In this document: positions 13,601 through 28,600 of the stretch, piece by piece | How the letters are laid out: the number at the start of each line of letters is the position of its first letter | Position numbering within the stretch: the stretch's first letter is position 1 | Source: Morinoia aosen | Taxonomy: Eukaryota; Arthropoda; Malacostraca; Amphipoda; Talitridae | Length of the DNA stretch: 64,000 nt | Assembly: GCA_030386875.1 (NCBI GenBank) | Contig: CM059575.1 | Location: forward strand, 44,918,859 to 44,982,858 | Reading direction: 5' to 3' | Notes under the pieces: model-generated | The model's input: the letters and a program-made list of their open reading frames with translations, nothing else | Told to the model about the DNA's origin: nothing | Database searches by the model: none | Made by a program: the position numbers and the translations under genes

Positions 13601-16600
13601 CTTTGTGATGTTCAAAGCCAGAGGCAATCTTAGATTTGAATTAAAACTGCAACTTACAGTACATGGAAGCATTGAAGTAACTACTCAAGCAGGAAATTCA
13701 AGCAACAAACACCATCTCTTAGCGTGGACAATACTACACACAACACACCAAGACACGCTCAATATCTCACAAGCAAGCATAATACTGAAAGCATAAAATA
13801 GTCTTCATGAATATGGTATATTCTTAACAAAAGGCACACATTTTCAACTAAAGAAAATACATTTAGAAATACTTCAATATTCCCCAATTAGGTCGACTCA
13901 AGAGTATATTTTACAGAGGTGAAAAATACTACAGGGAAATTATAGTGAGTACCAGAGATACTTGAAGGCTAAGTTTCTCCAATATAGCATCCACTCCCAA
14001 GAAATATTTAAAGGTGGAAAATAAAGCCTACATTCCAACACTTCAAATCAACCCAAAACCGAAACTTTAGCAAGTGAATACTCATTTGAGAATGGTTGCT
14101 AGGGACAATACTGGTTGGCCCAAATACAATATGTTAATCAGTTTGAGAAAAATAGAAATCACTTCAAACTTGAAGAAAATGAAGACAAAACAAAATTAAC
14201 AAAGCTAGATGTGCTCAAATAGGAATTATGCACAAGAAAGGTTGCCACCTCCCAAAAGAATCGTAGGGAAACAAAAGGCCACCCTTTGTTCAAATAAAAC
14301 CTACAAAAGGTCTTCTACAATGAGGCTAAATCTACAGTAGATGATGCATGACATGTTCCGTGGATCAACCTAACGCAGACATTACAAGCATGGACACTCT
14401 TGAGAAATAAGCTCAGTAGTTCTACTTGCAACCCAAGAAAAACAAAGCCCTCAAGGCACACAGAAGGATATGCAACAACTTTTAAGAGTGTACTTATAAC
14501 AATGTTATTATTACTTTAACTATTATTTCATAGGCTGTTAAAGCCTCCCTTCCCACATCTGAGGCAATCTCAAGATGTTAAAGAGATGGAACCATTGAGA
14601 AAGGACAGTTAAAAAGGGTGAACCTAATCACAAGGTGTGTTCCAGCACATAGAAACAGCAGATTAGAAAGAAAGAAGAAAATACAAAGAAAAGCTAGAAA
14701 AAATGATATGGAAATTAAAGCAAGCTAAGTGAGCATGAAAGATAAAAATCCTGAAGCCCTATCCATAGCTAAAGTAACCTAACAGTATCACCCTGGGGCA
14801 CCAGTCTTTACAGCATAGCATTGACTAACCAAAGTGGGAATGTGAGAATGCTATAACAGTAATATTGTAGATGAAGGTTTCAGTTCTATTGCAAAGGTGT
14901 TTTTGCAAAGAAAAGAGAAAGGGCCATTTATCATGGACTGAGTACTAACTATTAACTGAAGTCTGCACAAGGTGTGTTCCCATATAGGATACTCCTGTGC
15001 ATAGAAGCAACAAGCAAACAAGAGGGTGGAAAGACAAGGAAGAGATGGTAAAGAAGGCATGATTGAAAGAAGCAAAGAAGGCATGTAGTATAGCAGTCCT
15101 AAAAGCCTACCTATAGCTGAGGTAACCTAAAAGCATCTACCCCAGGGGGGGTGAGTTGGCCCTCATAGCATAGAATAAACAAATTTAACAAACCAAAGCC
15201 TATTGCCTATCCTTTACCTGTTGAGGAAGTGTACTATAAAAATTTCATTGACACAGCCCCCTTTTGAGTATAGATAGAAAATTGCATATATAAAAAATTA
15301 TATTAAATTTCATTTCAAGCCAAAATCATGAACTAAATTCTGAAAAAATCATGAAGTGTAAAACTCTGGAATACAAATTTAAAGATACATGGAGAACAGG
15401 TAATAACTCAACTTATGTATTTTCATAATTTCCCAGATTGTTTATGCAGCTCTTTGCGCTATTTATGTAGCTCAATGCATATCCTTCAATACTAATGCAA
15501 ACAATATTGAATAAGAAAGTACTTCACATATTTTTCTTAAGTGGTTTCCATCTATTTACTCGGGGGGAGAAGTCTTGGGATGAATATTTTCTTTCACTTC
15601 ATTAATGATAAAAAATTATGAACAATGAAAGTGACAAACAAAGAAAAAAAATTGCACTAGAGTACTCGTATGAGTGAATTCAAAGAATAATTAGGCCAGA
15701 ATAGACTAAACAAGTTAGTTTAAGCCTCTCCAACCACAACAAATAAGTTCAAAGAGCAAAAGGAGAAATGCACCATTTTGTCTGAAAACATGGGAACTGG
15801 GTATCAATGTACATGGTGTGATCCTACAAAAGGTCCACTGTGCAGAGAAACAGTAAGTTGAGAAAGAAGTTTATGGAACATGATGAAAGTTCAAGAAAAA
15901 AGATATAGATGCTAAAAACAGGACAGCAGTGAACTGAAAGAGGGTCTATAACAAAACCAAAAACCTTTTCTATTTCAACAAAATGAAGTCCAACCTAATG
16001 TTTAGCATGAGAGCTTGCATTTCCTTTCAAGGAGTGCTAATGCACCTAGATACAGTAGTTTCCACTCCCTGAGAGGCATAATTAGACCAGAACACTGAAA
16101 AAACAGTTCCATAATAATTGCTATCTAAACTCTTCGGCTATATACTCATTACTACTTTTTAATCGCACAGCATTCATACTAAATGCAGCAATGGGTTACA
16201 TAAATGTTTTTTCTGCCCTTTCAGTTATACCAGCTTACATGGGTACATATTATTTAATAGAAAAGTTCAAGAACCCTCCATAAATAAAAAGAAATAATAC
16301 CAATATATACTTTAATTTTGCTTGTCCCTCTACAATTCATTAGCAAGCAACATCAGAAGATTTTAACAAATCATCCTCTTGGTAAAGGTATGGGGATGAA
16401 GTACAACAGATCTTTTTTATCATAAACACTCTCCAACAGCAAAAATTGATAGTTTACATGACCCAATAATTAAATACAATAAAATCTGTAACAGATAAAT
16501 GGAAAAAATATAATATAGATACGAGTTCCCCGTATCTTGGTTGTGGTTTTCCTCTTACACTGCATAAGCATCATCTCACTTATCAAATAAGAGCTTAAGT

Positions 16601-19600
16601 TTTTTTTTATAAATTGACCATTCAAAATCAACATTATAAATGCATGAAAATAAAATGAGATGAAGATGTAAACTTGAGCGTTCAAGAACTGAGAAAATAC
16701 TTTGCATTATAAACCAAAAATTGGATTAGATTAGTTTGTTTGAGCTTTCTTAGCCCCAACAAGGTGTTGCAAGGATTGATTGATTGATTGATTATAAATT
16801 AGTTTTGGCCTCCCTCCCTACAATGAGAGGAAAGATGAAAGCATCATTTAGTATTGAGTTAAGGGAGTGCAGAATCTATGCACAAGGTGAGTTCCCACAC
16901 ATGATCCCATGCTTATAGAAATAGTAAGTCAGGAAGGTCACGAAACATGATGAAAGTTGAAGGAGAAAGTCAAAGGTGCTGAAAAACAGAACAGTGAATA
17001 AAAAAAGATGGTCCTTGACACAACAAAAAACATTTTATTTAAACATAAAGAAGGCATACCTAACTCTTGGCTTAAGACCACACATTTTAGTCTTCTAAAG
17101 AGGGAACAGGGAATCTATACACATGATATGTTCTCATACAATAACCTCTATGCACAGGAACAGTTAGGTGAAAAAGAAATTTATGAAATAAAATGAAAAA
17201 CTGAAAAAGAAATTAGCTGGTGGGGAAAACAGCACTACAGTGAACGAAAAAAATGCAGTCTGTGAAATACACACAAGAACATATTCTATTTCAACAAAGG
17301 GAAGGCCTATCTAGCCTTCAACTCGGGACGTCACATTTTTCTCCTTCGAGCGCTTATTCCCATAAATACAATAGTTGTATCCCTCTAAGGGCTTTTAAAC
17401 CAAATAAAATGAATGACACTGCTTTATTTAATGAAATTTGGGGTACTAACACAGGTCTTTTTTTGTTTCTCTTACTTTTTTATCACTCAAATGGCAAAAA
17501 ATTTCAAATAATTTCAACAAAATCTGTACCTACCACACAAGGTTTGAACATAGTATGCTTTTCTTTATAATTTTGAAGAACTTTGGATGATCAACAGTTT
17601 AACTTCTAAGTTGATTTCTAGTTAACATATTTTATTAAAAGAAGGAATTGATGATTTGGTGAGAATACAGAAGATTGGATTAACCCGAGTAGTTGAAGAT
17701 GAAATATGTTAGGATATATTTAAATGACTATGATCAATCAAAGTAGGACTAGGATGAAATAAATTAAGTTGTAATTTAGCAAAGAGAAGGTTAAATTAGT
17801 TTTTCAACTCAAAATATAATATAGTATTTAATTTTTTTTTAAGTTTACGGGTCTGTCTCACTTTGTGTTTATTTTGCATTTCATTCACATTCACATGGAC
17901 AATATTTAAGTTATAGAGCCTTTTTTTCACAGCGTTTGACTGATGAGAAAATTTGTTGCTGAAGCCCTCGCTGCACAGGATGGACTACACTAACACAAAA
18001 TTTGATACATCATTGATACACTTCTCCTTTGAAGAGCAGGTATTGCACTAAATTAATTCAATTATTTACAGAATTATTGTCATTGGATTTCCAAGTTCTA
18101 GTTTTTTATGCCTTCCTTTATTGAGTCGTACCAGAGACTGATGTGTGGCCTCTAGAATCATACAGTACCATACGCAGCCTTATACAACATCAGGAAATGA
18201 ACTCACAGTTTGGTAACTCAGAAACCCGCGTATCTCAGTAACTGATAGAAGTATTCGACCATTTAGTGACTATCCCTCTGTGCCAAGAGTGTGCACTCTC
18301 CTGACCAAAAAGTTTGAGAATGACCAAGGTAAACGCAACACATTTTTGCTATATACGGTGCTTTGTACTGTATGATTGAAGGGGGTCTCATGTGAACTAC
18401 ATGTGTTTTCATCTAGTTTTATAAGCTATAAATTTATCCCATTCAATTATTTGGACAAGTTGAGTAACAGCAAAAGCATTTGCTCATGTCAAAACCTGTG
18501 TGTAAGATACAGATGATCAGCAGCTGTCATATCCATATTTAATTACTGAAGAGAATCACAGTAGAGTGAACCAAGGAGCAAGTAACATTATAATGGCAAT
18601 AAGTCTTTTTTGTGAATTTAGAAGTAAACCATATCAATTCTGCTATATCAGAAACAATAAATTAAGGAGGAAGGTAGGTAAACAAAGTAAAGAAGTTGTA
18701 GAAGAAAGTCAGAGGTGCTGAACTGAAAATGATGGTACTCAACATGACAAAAACAAAAATAAATTTGAACAAAAATAAGACCTACATTACTATCAGCTTA
18801 GAACCTTACATTTTCCTCCTGGGCACTAATTTCTCTAGATACAATAGCAGCTTCACCCTGACGGTTGTAAGTAAAAAGAACATAACTCAAGTACCACCAG
18901 TTTGTTTAAACAATTTAAAAAGCATATATCTAGAGAAATGGACTTTGAGCTACTATGAGGAAAATTTCAAGATTCAACAAATTGTCAATGCTAGCAAATT
19001 ATAAATTATTCAATAGAAAATATAAATTCCAAACAAATGCAAACATTAAGTCCTTATAACCAGCTAATGCCAATAAATATTTTAGAATTCCTTTTGGGAG
19101 CACCAGCCATAATGCGAGAGGGATTGGTATACCTTAGCAAATAAAAGCAAGATATATTTAGACAGAATTTACTTTTCTTGAACGAATGTACTGTTTCTTG
19201 AAATAAATGAGAGCTTTGACTTGGAAAAATCAAGTCACACCACTGAGTTAGAGATGACACAACTAAGATTGATTGATGCAACAAATACCTAGAGTAAAAC
19301 ATCTGGCACGTGAATGAAACAGAAGACAGGAAAAATGAAGCCTAATATTAGAAACAGCACCCACAACAGGTGTTCACAAAGAGTGATCAAATAACTTTTC
19401 ATTATAAAATGCTTCATGAAAGTCCACTAATATAGGATAGGTTTGAACCGGCTGCAAGTGGAGAGAACCTTTTTTTTTAAGGCAGGCACTGCAAACTTTT
19501 GCATGCATTTTCTATTGTATGTTGGGATTCATGAAAAGAGCTTCAAAGTTTTCAACCTCAGACAAGTTTCTCAGGATACCTTTCTATACAGATAGATTGT

Positions 19601-22600
19601 AGATTATTAGTTAGTTTAAGCCTCCCTATCCGCAACAAAGGCAATCCAAAGAGAGGAAGGAAGAAGGCACTATTTAGTATGGAGTTAAGGGAACTTGGAA
19701 TCTCTGCAGAAAGGGCATAGAAACAGTAAGATAAGAAAGAAGTTTGTGAAAGAAGATCAAAGTTGAAGAAGAAAGTAGTAGGTGATGAAAAAACAGGACA
19801 GCAGTGAACCGAAAAAAGATAGGTCTTAACATAACAAAAGCATTTTATTTCAACAAAAAGAAGGCCTACCCAACTCTCAGCTCGGACCCTCACATTGTCC
19901 ACCTGGGAGTGCTAATTCCCATAGATACAATAGTTGTATCCCCCTGAGGGGACCTTTCTATACAATAAAGAGTTAATTACGTATTTACACTACTTGTGAG
20001 GTAAAATAAATATACTGAACAAGAAAATGCACTCAACGTAAGTTATACACAAAAATACTGCCCTTGTATCAATTGAAAAACCTGAGCACAAGGAAACTTG
20101 TACACTGACAGCTAACACAAACAGTAGTTATGGGAGCAACAACACACACAGCAGACACTCCATTAATGATAAACTGTAAGATTACATCTATATAATATGA
20201 AGCAAGAGTAACAATTCCTGAGTCCTAAATCTTTTGTATCCACAACTTTTGAGTTCATTGCATTCTCGCATAACTGCTATAATAGTGTAATAGAATCAAC
20301 CCTACAGTTACAATGACAAACCGTGCCTCATAAGAAAAGGAAACGGAGAACAAAGAATTAGTACAACCTAATATCTAGACACGAGGGACTGATTTCAACA
20401 GAAAATACTATTTTAATATTAAGACAGTTTAAAGTTTCTTGCAGTAGTCTACAGTGAAGCTTTGTACATATAACCTAAAATGCTCAGCTATAAATCAAGG
20501 CTGATACAAAGAAAAAGCATTATCTTAATGAAGCAAGAAAGGCCTAAGGCACAAACATCTGATCAGATGACCTATGTTGTCATACTTTCTTGTTCCCAAA
20601 AAACATTTCATTTTCTAAATTATGAGAGTGATTCAACCAAATGATTGAATTTAGAAAACTGAGTTTCAAACTGCAAGCAGTCCAATAGGCTAATTGAGGA
20701 AAATTGGTAGGAACTATTTATGCACAAACTGAGTTTTGCCAAATAATGTCTCAGCAGTTTACTTTAAACTATAGCTGGTTTATGAAATGAATTTTGTGCC
20801 CAATAACAATTCATTTTAAAAGAGCAAAGAAACTTTACTTGAATATACAATTGGCAACAATACCAACATAAAACCGAGAGATGTCAAACCTTTCATGGAA
20901 AAAATTTAAAAAAATTTCCCATTGAGAAAATGTCATGAAAAAATGTTCACCAGCACAAAACCAGGATTGAACGGTTCAGATCATGGTCAATGTGCAAAAT
21001 GTGAAGCAAAGAGTACTGATCAGACACTAAAGACGCACGGAGTGAAGAAGCACAGTGGCATAACAAAGCAGTGAAAGCTCGAACAACACAAACAATAGCA
21101 CCAAAACAAATAGCAGTATCATCAATGCGTAGTATAGCACCAATACACATAGGTTCAGTTCAGCAGTACCATCAATGCATAGATTACCATCAACAACACA
21201 AACAGCTTTGCAGAAGACAGGAACAAAGCAAAAGCCCCAGCTACTTGAACAGCAACTCCCAGAAAGAAATAATGTATATAGATAAGCTCAACAGCATTTT
21301 GTAGCAACCAGCAACTTGCACTAAATTTTATAGTCACCCAAAACACCACACATTGTCCCCAAGACAACTGGCTGACAAAGAGTTCAGAACCTGCAACATA
21401 ACAACCAAATTTCAGCAGTTTTGTAACACTCAAAACATCTTCCCAGAAGATTGCCCCGTATGATTGAGTGTGCTAGAGGCAACACGGTTTTGCCCCATGA
21501 GTCAATTCGGAGAAAAAGTTACTAATAGCTTCATGAAGCACATAAAAACGAAAGTAATAAGTTCTGCAAACAATGCAAAATATATTAAATGTTTATAGCA
21601 ATTTCCTCCAAAAACAAAAATGAACATTGAGACCATGATGAGGATATAAAATGGGTTCGGGAAAAAAACAGACATTTGTCCAAATTAGGGTGAACTTGAG
21701 AGTGTGAATGAGAACCTACAAATGAGAGCAGCACCACTTCAGGAACCGAGCATCCACGATACATTGACAGAAGCATGAAGCAAAACAAAAAAAGCATAAG
21801 TACAAATAAAAATTAACATTTCATTCAGATAAGTTTTCATTGAAGGGTTTAAGGGCTATGAATGCATTAAAATATTCAAGAATCTACTTGATACAAAATT
21901 TCCAAATAAGAAGAGTAAAGGATAAAAAAAAGTATTTGCAAACAATAGTTACATTCAGGATACCTCAAAACATAAAACAACTTCCTTGGCTAAAGCTCAG
22001 ACATTATTTGCTTCACAGATCAACTGCTGACCAAGTGCAGAGAGGGCTCTAATATGTAACTACTACATACAGCTACATTATGAATAAATTTTGGGTGTCA
22101 ATGACATGGAAATTTAAGGATGCAAAGTAATCAAGTAAATCAAACCAAATTGACTAGCAATTATGCTGGATTCTGGCTAACCAATGCTGATTAGTGGACA
22201 ACGTATTTTAGCAAACAAAGAAGACAATAAGTATGCAATAATGTAAACCTAAAAAAAGACAGAAATGAAGAAACGCAAGAACAATTTAGCAGCAATGAAC
22301 GTAACAAAGGTAAGTTATAGGATATATTTCGGAAATGGAGGAAAAAGGACGAGGGAGGAGCCTACCTTGCCACCCAACAAAGTCACCGTCCCCTGAATGG
22401 TGGGAGGGAGAAAGATAAACCAGCTATTAGAACGAGATAACCAAAAGCACGCACTCTTGTAGATGTATATTTCAAACAGTTCAATTTTGCACTCAAAACA
22501 AGTGTATACTTTAATGGACATTTAACCACCATAATAAATTCAAGCCCATTCACAAAACAAGTGATTCAATAGAAATTGGCCAAGTCATATTTCACAGCCA

Positions 22601-25600
22601 GACCACTCGAAAATCCTATGTAGAAATACCAAAATGAAAATTAAATACCAATCCAAACCTTTACTGCAATATTATACTTGTGCATACAATTCAATAAAAC
22701 AAAATATATTGATGATATACAATACCAGTAAAATTACAAAACTATTAACAGGATTGCATGAAACATGACTTCACAAAAATTGTTGGGATATCTAATGATG
22801 GGGACCAGATTAAAATTGATAGATTACTACCTGACTGAAAACATCGATGAGTAAATAGCATAAGTTGAATGAGTACATCTAGAATGCCTCAAAACTCAGT
22901 TTGTGCATAAATAAACCACCACACAAACTAAAATAGTTTACTAATAAGTGATGTACATGTACAGAAAAATACTGAATGCCCTAATACCCATGAGCATGTC
23001 AATGATGCATCTCAAGTCTTGAAAAATTTCTTAGCTGAGATGAATGAGACTAAATGTAAAATGCAATTAAATAACTCAGTGAAAGTGGCTCAGCTTACTT
23101 AAATGCAGTAAGTAGTTCTTTATGAGACAGCATATTTTTCCTTAGATGAATCACAATTGTGGAAATTAACACCCTCTCACTTTCTCAGATACTATCCATG
23201 ACCAACAAAGATATTTGTAAGTATTGACTCTCTCTCCTAAGAATTTTACGTTTAAAATAATAAATAACTGACAATTTTTTAAAATTGCTACAGGAAAGTA
23301 AGATTAAGTTAGAATAAAATACAGTAATTTACAATAAAATAAAACTGCAATAACTCATAATAAGACTGCAATGGAGCCAAAAATGAGTCAAAACCTTGAA
23401 TCTCCAGCTCATGTATACCATATTTGCACATATTAGCATTTGACAACAGTCCACCCATCATTGCTGGCATGCTGAGTGATGCACCCTAAGTTGTGCAAGC
23501 AGATGTGCAAGAGAACAATACCTCACTCTTCATTCAAGCAATCTCTTTTAAAATTTTCATTAGGCATACCCAAGTTACCACATTTTTGCTGCAACCCAGC
23601 ATTTTAACTTAGGGCTGCATCTCACAGGTTTTCCAGTTACCTCTGGCTTTACTGCATGTAGGAAAAAATGTTAGAAATTTTTTCTCCCATAATATCGAAT
23701 CAAAAGCAAGAATTTGATATAAGTACCACCACTTGTAACCATCATGTTGCCACTTTTCTTTGCCTCACTTTTTATTTCACAGAGTCCAAATAACACTTGA
23801 ATCACAGTTTATTAACTGTTTATTGAACAGTTTATTTTATTTATGTCATGTATATTTATCTCTTTCCAATCACATTCAGGCTTGCAGTTATTTAACATCC
23901 TCCCACTCTCAATTCACATACTCCTCTGAATTGCTATCTGTATTTAGCCTCACTTACCTATCAGTAATTCTCTTCAGCAATTATCCCTTCTTAGAGATAG
24001 TATAAATCCATATTTAAAAATAATTAGAACTTCCTCAGAAGAAGAGGGAGACATATTATTGAAGCAAGAACGAAATATTAATCATTCTGACAAGACTCAG
24101 GACACAAAACTCAACCGCCCTATCAAGTCTTGGAAACAGGTAACCGGTGAACATTCATAGCGGCACTCACAAGAAATTACCTTCACCAGTTGAACTCGTA
24201 AATTTAAGCAGAGGGATAAACAGAAAACTTCATTCAGAAACTATCAGCATTATTATTTTCTAGTTCAGATATTTAAGTAAGAACAAAGTGAATCAATTCT
24301 CATTCAATATCTGTTTCTATCTAAATGTATACTTTTACAAAAACAGAAATGTTGTTGACAAATGGATGTATCGCATTTGGCACTAAGTTATTTTATACCT
24401 TAATTATTGTAGCAACCTCAAGGACTACATACCCCAAAATTTGAAGTTGTCCATAGTTTCTCATGAGCCTGTGCATCAAGGAATGGCAGGCAGCAAGGAG
24501 GCCGTCACTCTGAAAATAGCTATACTTACCTCACACCAAACACCCACACCACTCACCTGGAGGCTGAAAGTAAAAAAAATAATCAGTACGGACATTTTTG
24601 GATAAATAACAATCAATGATAGCCTATTGTACAAAAAATATAACATTAGCCATTTCTTTCTGATAATTTGAGGGTAATATTATTTCATATTGCATATTGA
24701 GGGTAATCATTGCAGTAATTCTAAATGAAATCAAATTCATTAAATAACATGTCTCCAGAAGTTCGGGAAACATTGGCATCTAAACACATAACTAAATAAA
24801 ATAGTTCTCCATAGGCTCTGAGATACTTATAATTTTTAGGAGAGCAAGTGTAATCAAACCTCAGCATACAGTACACGGACATTTTGTATGTTTATGAAAC
24901 GTCATGTTGGGTTGCTTATTCTTCATCTTTGATAGCATTTTCACATCAGATTACCTACCAACTTTGCAGTTATAATGCTGTATATAATAATAGTGTTCAC
25001 TGCCTGTCAAAAATGATGGGATTCAATATTTTCCTTCATTAAATAAGTTTACAAATGTGGATGACAAACAAATATATCCATCTTAATAGTACCCACTATT
25101 AAATATTCTTCTACTTATGCAAGGGTGAAACTGTTATACTAGTATAATATACTTTGACTGTCCAATAAAAATGGTTATTATTATTATTATATAAGAAAGT
25201 TTTAGCCTCCCTTAACCACGACAAAAATGTTCTAAGAGAGGAAAGAGGAAGGCACCATTTAGTATGGAGTTGAGGGAACGCGGACACAATGCACAAGGTC
25301 ACAGAAACAGTAAGCTCGGAAAGAAGTTCATGAAACAAGAAAAAAGTTGAAGAAGAAAGTAGTAGGTGCTGAAAAACAGGACAGCAGTGAACCGAAAAAA
25401 TATGATCCGTAACAAAACAAAACCTATTTTATTACAACAAAAGGAAGCCTACCTAACCTTTAGCTCGGGCCCTTACATGGTTCCCCTGGGAGCGCTAGTT
25501 CCCATAGATACAATAGTTGTATCCCCCTGAGGGGTCCAATAAAAATGGTTTGAAAACCAAACAAGGACTTGAAAAACGTCTGAGGAACTGTCCCCCTGCC

Positions 25601-28600
25601 CTCAGCGATGTCCCTGTCCTCAACCAACAGGTAGTTTGTCATCCACTCACACAATACACAGGCTGAACAGCTAGCGTTTGTGAACTAAAAAACACACATT
25701 GCGCATGTGAGGAAAAACCATGAGATCTGTTGAAGAATGGAAAAAATTTGCTACATTTTTTGGTTCATTAATGAAAGTGAGCGGATGCAAAATATTTTAT
25801 ATCATTTGAATAACATTCAAAATATAAATAAATTGTTGGGAACGTTGCAGATAAAATATTTCCACATATATTTATATATAAATTAAGTAAATTGTTATTG
25901 TGGGGATACTATAAGCATATAATACTGAACCATGATACAATGAACAAAATTTTCAACTTTTACAGGTTAGGTCTACATAATAGGTCTTGTTTTTATTTTA
26001 TACTTGATTGATCACAGACCTAGCTTTTCATAGCTCTCAGCATGGGCCACCAGCTTGCATACTGGACAACCTCACCTTGATAATGACCATCTCACTAATT
26101 GATTTGAAAGCCTTTCATGTTTGAAGACTTCCTGATCATTTAAACCAATTACCTTCTTTTATGATCATTTACAGAATAGTCTTTTTATTTTATTTTTTTT
26201 TTATAAATGTATCTCTCGGGTTTCAAGAATTAAGAATATTTGAATAATTAAAATGGTTCATATATTTGAAATAAATATTTTATACATGCCTAAAGAATAT
26301 ACAAGATGCAATGAGAGGCAAAATACCAAAAAATCCCAGTAAATATTATTCCCAATAAAAATTTTGAACCCACAATCATATTAAAATTACATCATGCAAA
26401 GACAAACATATCTGTTGGAGTCAAATGACCCAACAACTTCCAACAGCATTTTCGGCCATGACAGAAAAATGAGCTACACCTCCTTGATTCTTTTTAGCAT
26501 TCTTATTCAATTGTATTGATTCTTATCTAAATGTATTGATTCTTATCTTCATGCGCATTGATTCTTATCTTTCTTCAAGATTTTGTGTTATCATTCAATT
26601 AAATAGCTCAAACAGGTTCAGTAACAAATTTTAACAATTCAATAATTTTTATCTATTTGAATATTCCTAAGTAACACTTAATTGCTTAGTTCACTTAATT
26701 CTAAATGCTTTTATGTTAAATTCTAATGAGCAAAATTTCAAAAGTTTTGATTTTGTGAAGTACATTTTTTTAACATAAACTTTCCCCTTCAAATTAACAG
26801 CATTTAAGTCTCATCAAATATTTATCAGAGAAATTTCCCTCCTTTCCTCCATAAAAACTTTACCATGTCAATAAAAACAATATTTGCTTTCCTTGTAGAG
26901 GCAGGCTGTAGTTCTATTACACTGTAGCTACTGATAACCCCAACATTTGCTTTCCAGCAATTTATATGAACTACACTTCAATAATCTCACATAAATAGGT
27001 CACCACTGAAGGTGAAGATATGATGAGGTATTAGACCTGATCAGGAAATTTTACTTTTTAAAGGAGCCTCACATATAACATATTTTAAATGAAGCATTAA
27101 TCAAAGGACAGAAACAGGAACTCACTCCATTGAAGTCATTGGGCATCTGTGGCATCCTAACTCCTGGCCTTGGTGCACCAGGATACCTTGGTGTCATGAA
27201 TGGCTGCACACAAAAGTAAAACCAGCATTAAATTAAGCATGCATGTTGAAGCATCCTGTACTCATATGGAATGAAAATTGTGGAAAAATTCCTTATTTGA
27301 TGCAATCTTCTTTAAAAAAAGTGACCCAAAAAGTTGGTCTTGATGATTTAGATAAAAAAATATGGAATGTGTTATATAGTGAAGTACTGGTTGTGTTAAT
27401 AAGACTTCCGGAAGCTGAGATTTATGAGTCTCGGAAGATCTTTATGCGCTCGGCCCGGATACCTTATAGCGTTTGGGTCGCATGTCTTGATAGGGCCTCC
27501 GCCGAAAGAGCCGTTGGGCGCCTTGCATTTACAAGCACCGGATGGGCTTTGTTTACCCTCCGGGCTTGGCTACTCTTAAGGAGAAACTGTGTATCGATAA
27601 GTCAGTAAAAGATTAGGAACTAAGCTGTGCGTTTCGCTATCCTTCTGCCTGGTAGACGGCTAGGCAAACTGAAGCTACAGGTTCTGTTAAATAAACCTCA
27701 TGTTGTGCTGAAACTGCGACACTACAATTGAATGTATTCACCCAGCACATAGAAACAGCATTATTGAAAGAAGTTCATGAAACAAGTTGCAAGTTGAAGA
27801 AAGTCATAATGGCTGAATAAAATGAAGACAGTAAACTAAAAAAATAAGGTCAGTTACAAAACAAAAACTTTATCTAATCCTTAACACAAAGAATACCTGA
27901 CAGCCCTTCAGCACAGGACCTCACATCTTATCTCTGGAAGGAACAGTTATAATCGCTATAATAATTGAATTCTTCCCCCGGCCAAGAAAAAGATAGATCT
28001 CAAGGCAAATGTATAAATTGAAAATTTGGTATTATTTCTAACTTTAAATTATAATTACAATAGATGACTTGCATTGAAGTGACTTTTAAAAGGCTTGAGA
28101 TTAATGCTAATTACTCTTCATTTCTTTACTTTAATACAGTAATAATTTGAATGAAACATGGACGTTTAAGGTTTCCTAACTTGGTTTCCAGACATTTTGT
28201 AAATTTCATAAGTTATTTCATATTGTTAAATTGGTCAATCATTTTTCAACAGGGCACATGACAGCAATGCAGCTTTACTGGGCTCTTAGAGCACAGGTAT
28301 CACCCAAGGTGTAGCACCCTTGCAGGCAGAGACAATAGTGCATGCAGTGAGGAATTCCCAGATTCTTTATTGTTTTCCTTTATAGAGCAAGACATAGAAC
28401 AGAGACTGATAAAAGATATATATACCAGCTGACCATTCCTACCACAAAATGAAATGCGTAGAAGAACTCATTAACAATCAAATCTATGCAGTAACTTTGT
28501 TGGTATAGCTGAATCTTTAGGTGGGACCAATCTCTCACTACAAGGCAGCTTTTAAATTACAGACAAGATAAACATATTTCCTCTCATGAGAGGAAATCCA

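Larger units (their letters stand above)
13154..24556 (-). other. 11.4-kb Ssdp intron, CpG-poor, SINE-rich
   Basis: Holds SINE-A copies at 15702-16079, 16723-17391 (nested), 18665-18864 and 19591-19951, two SINE-B copies (14528-14802, 14863-15148) and the possible cassette exon at 22366-22392. At 21071-21215 there is a faint internal duplication (ACAACACAAACA and ATCAATGC repeated). The rest is AT-rich with no recognised gene. CpG is very scarce, about two in 22561-23160 by my count. Confidence 0.65.
24564..27125 (-). other. Ssdp intron with SINE inside repeat X
   Basis: Holds SINE-A at 25177-25533 inserted into a copy of dispersed repeat X/Y (25145-25743). The remainder is AT-rich, including simple AT-rich tracts near 26180-26320, with no recognised gene. 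Confidence 0.7.

Noticed and set aside
24525-24563. Longer version of the microexon using the second donor (GTAAGT)
   Set aside because: It would add an in-frame TGA and destroy the downstream frame that homology supports.
27243-27608. 121-codon plus-strand frame, the longest in its area
   Set aside because: It runs from plain intron into the LTR-like block and has no recognisable domain.
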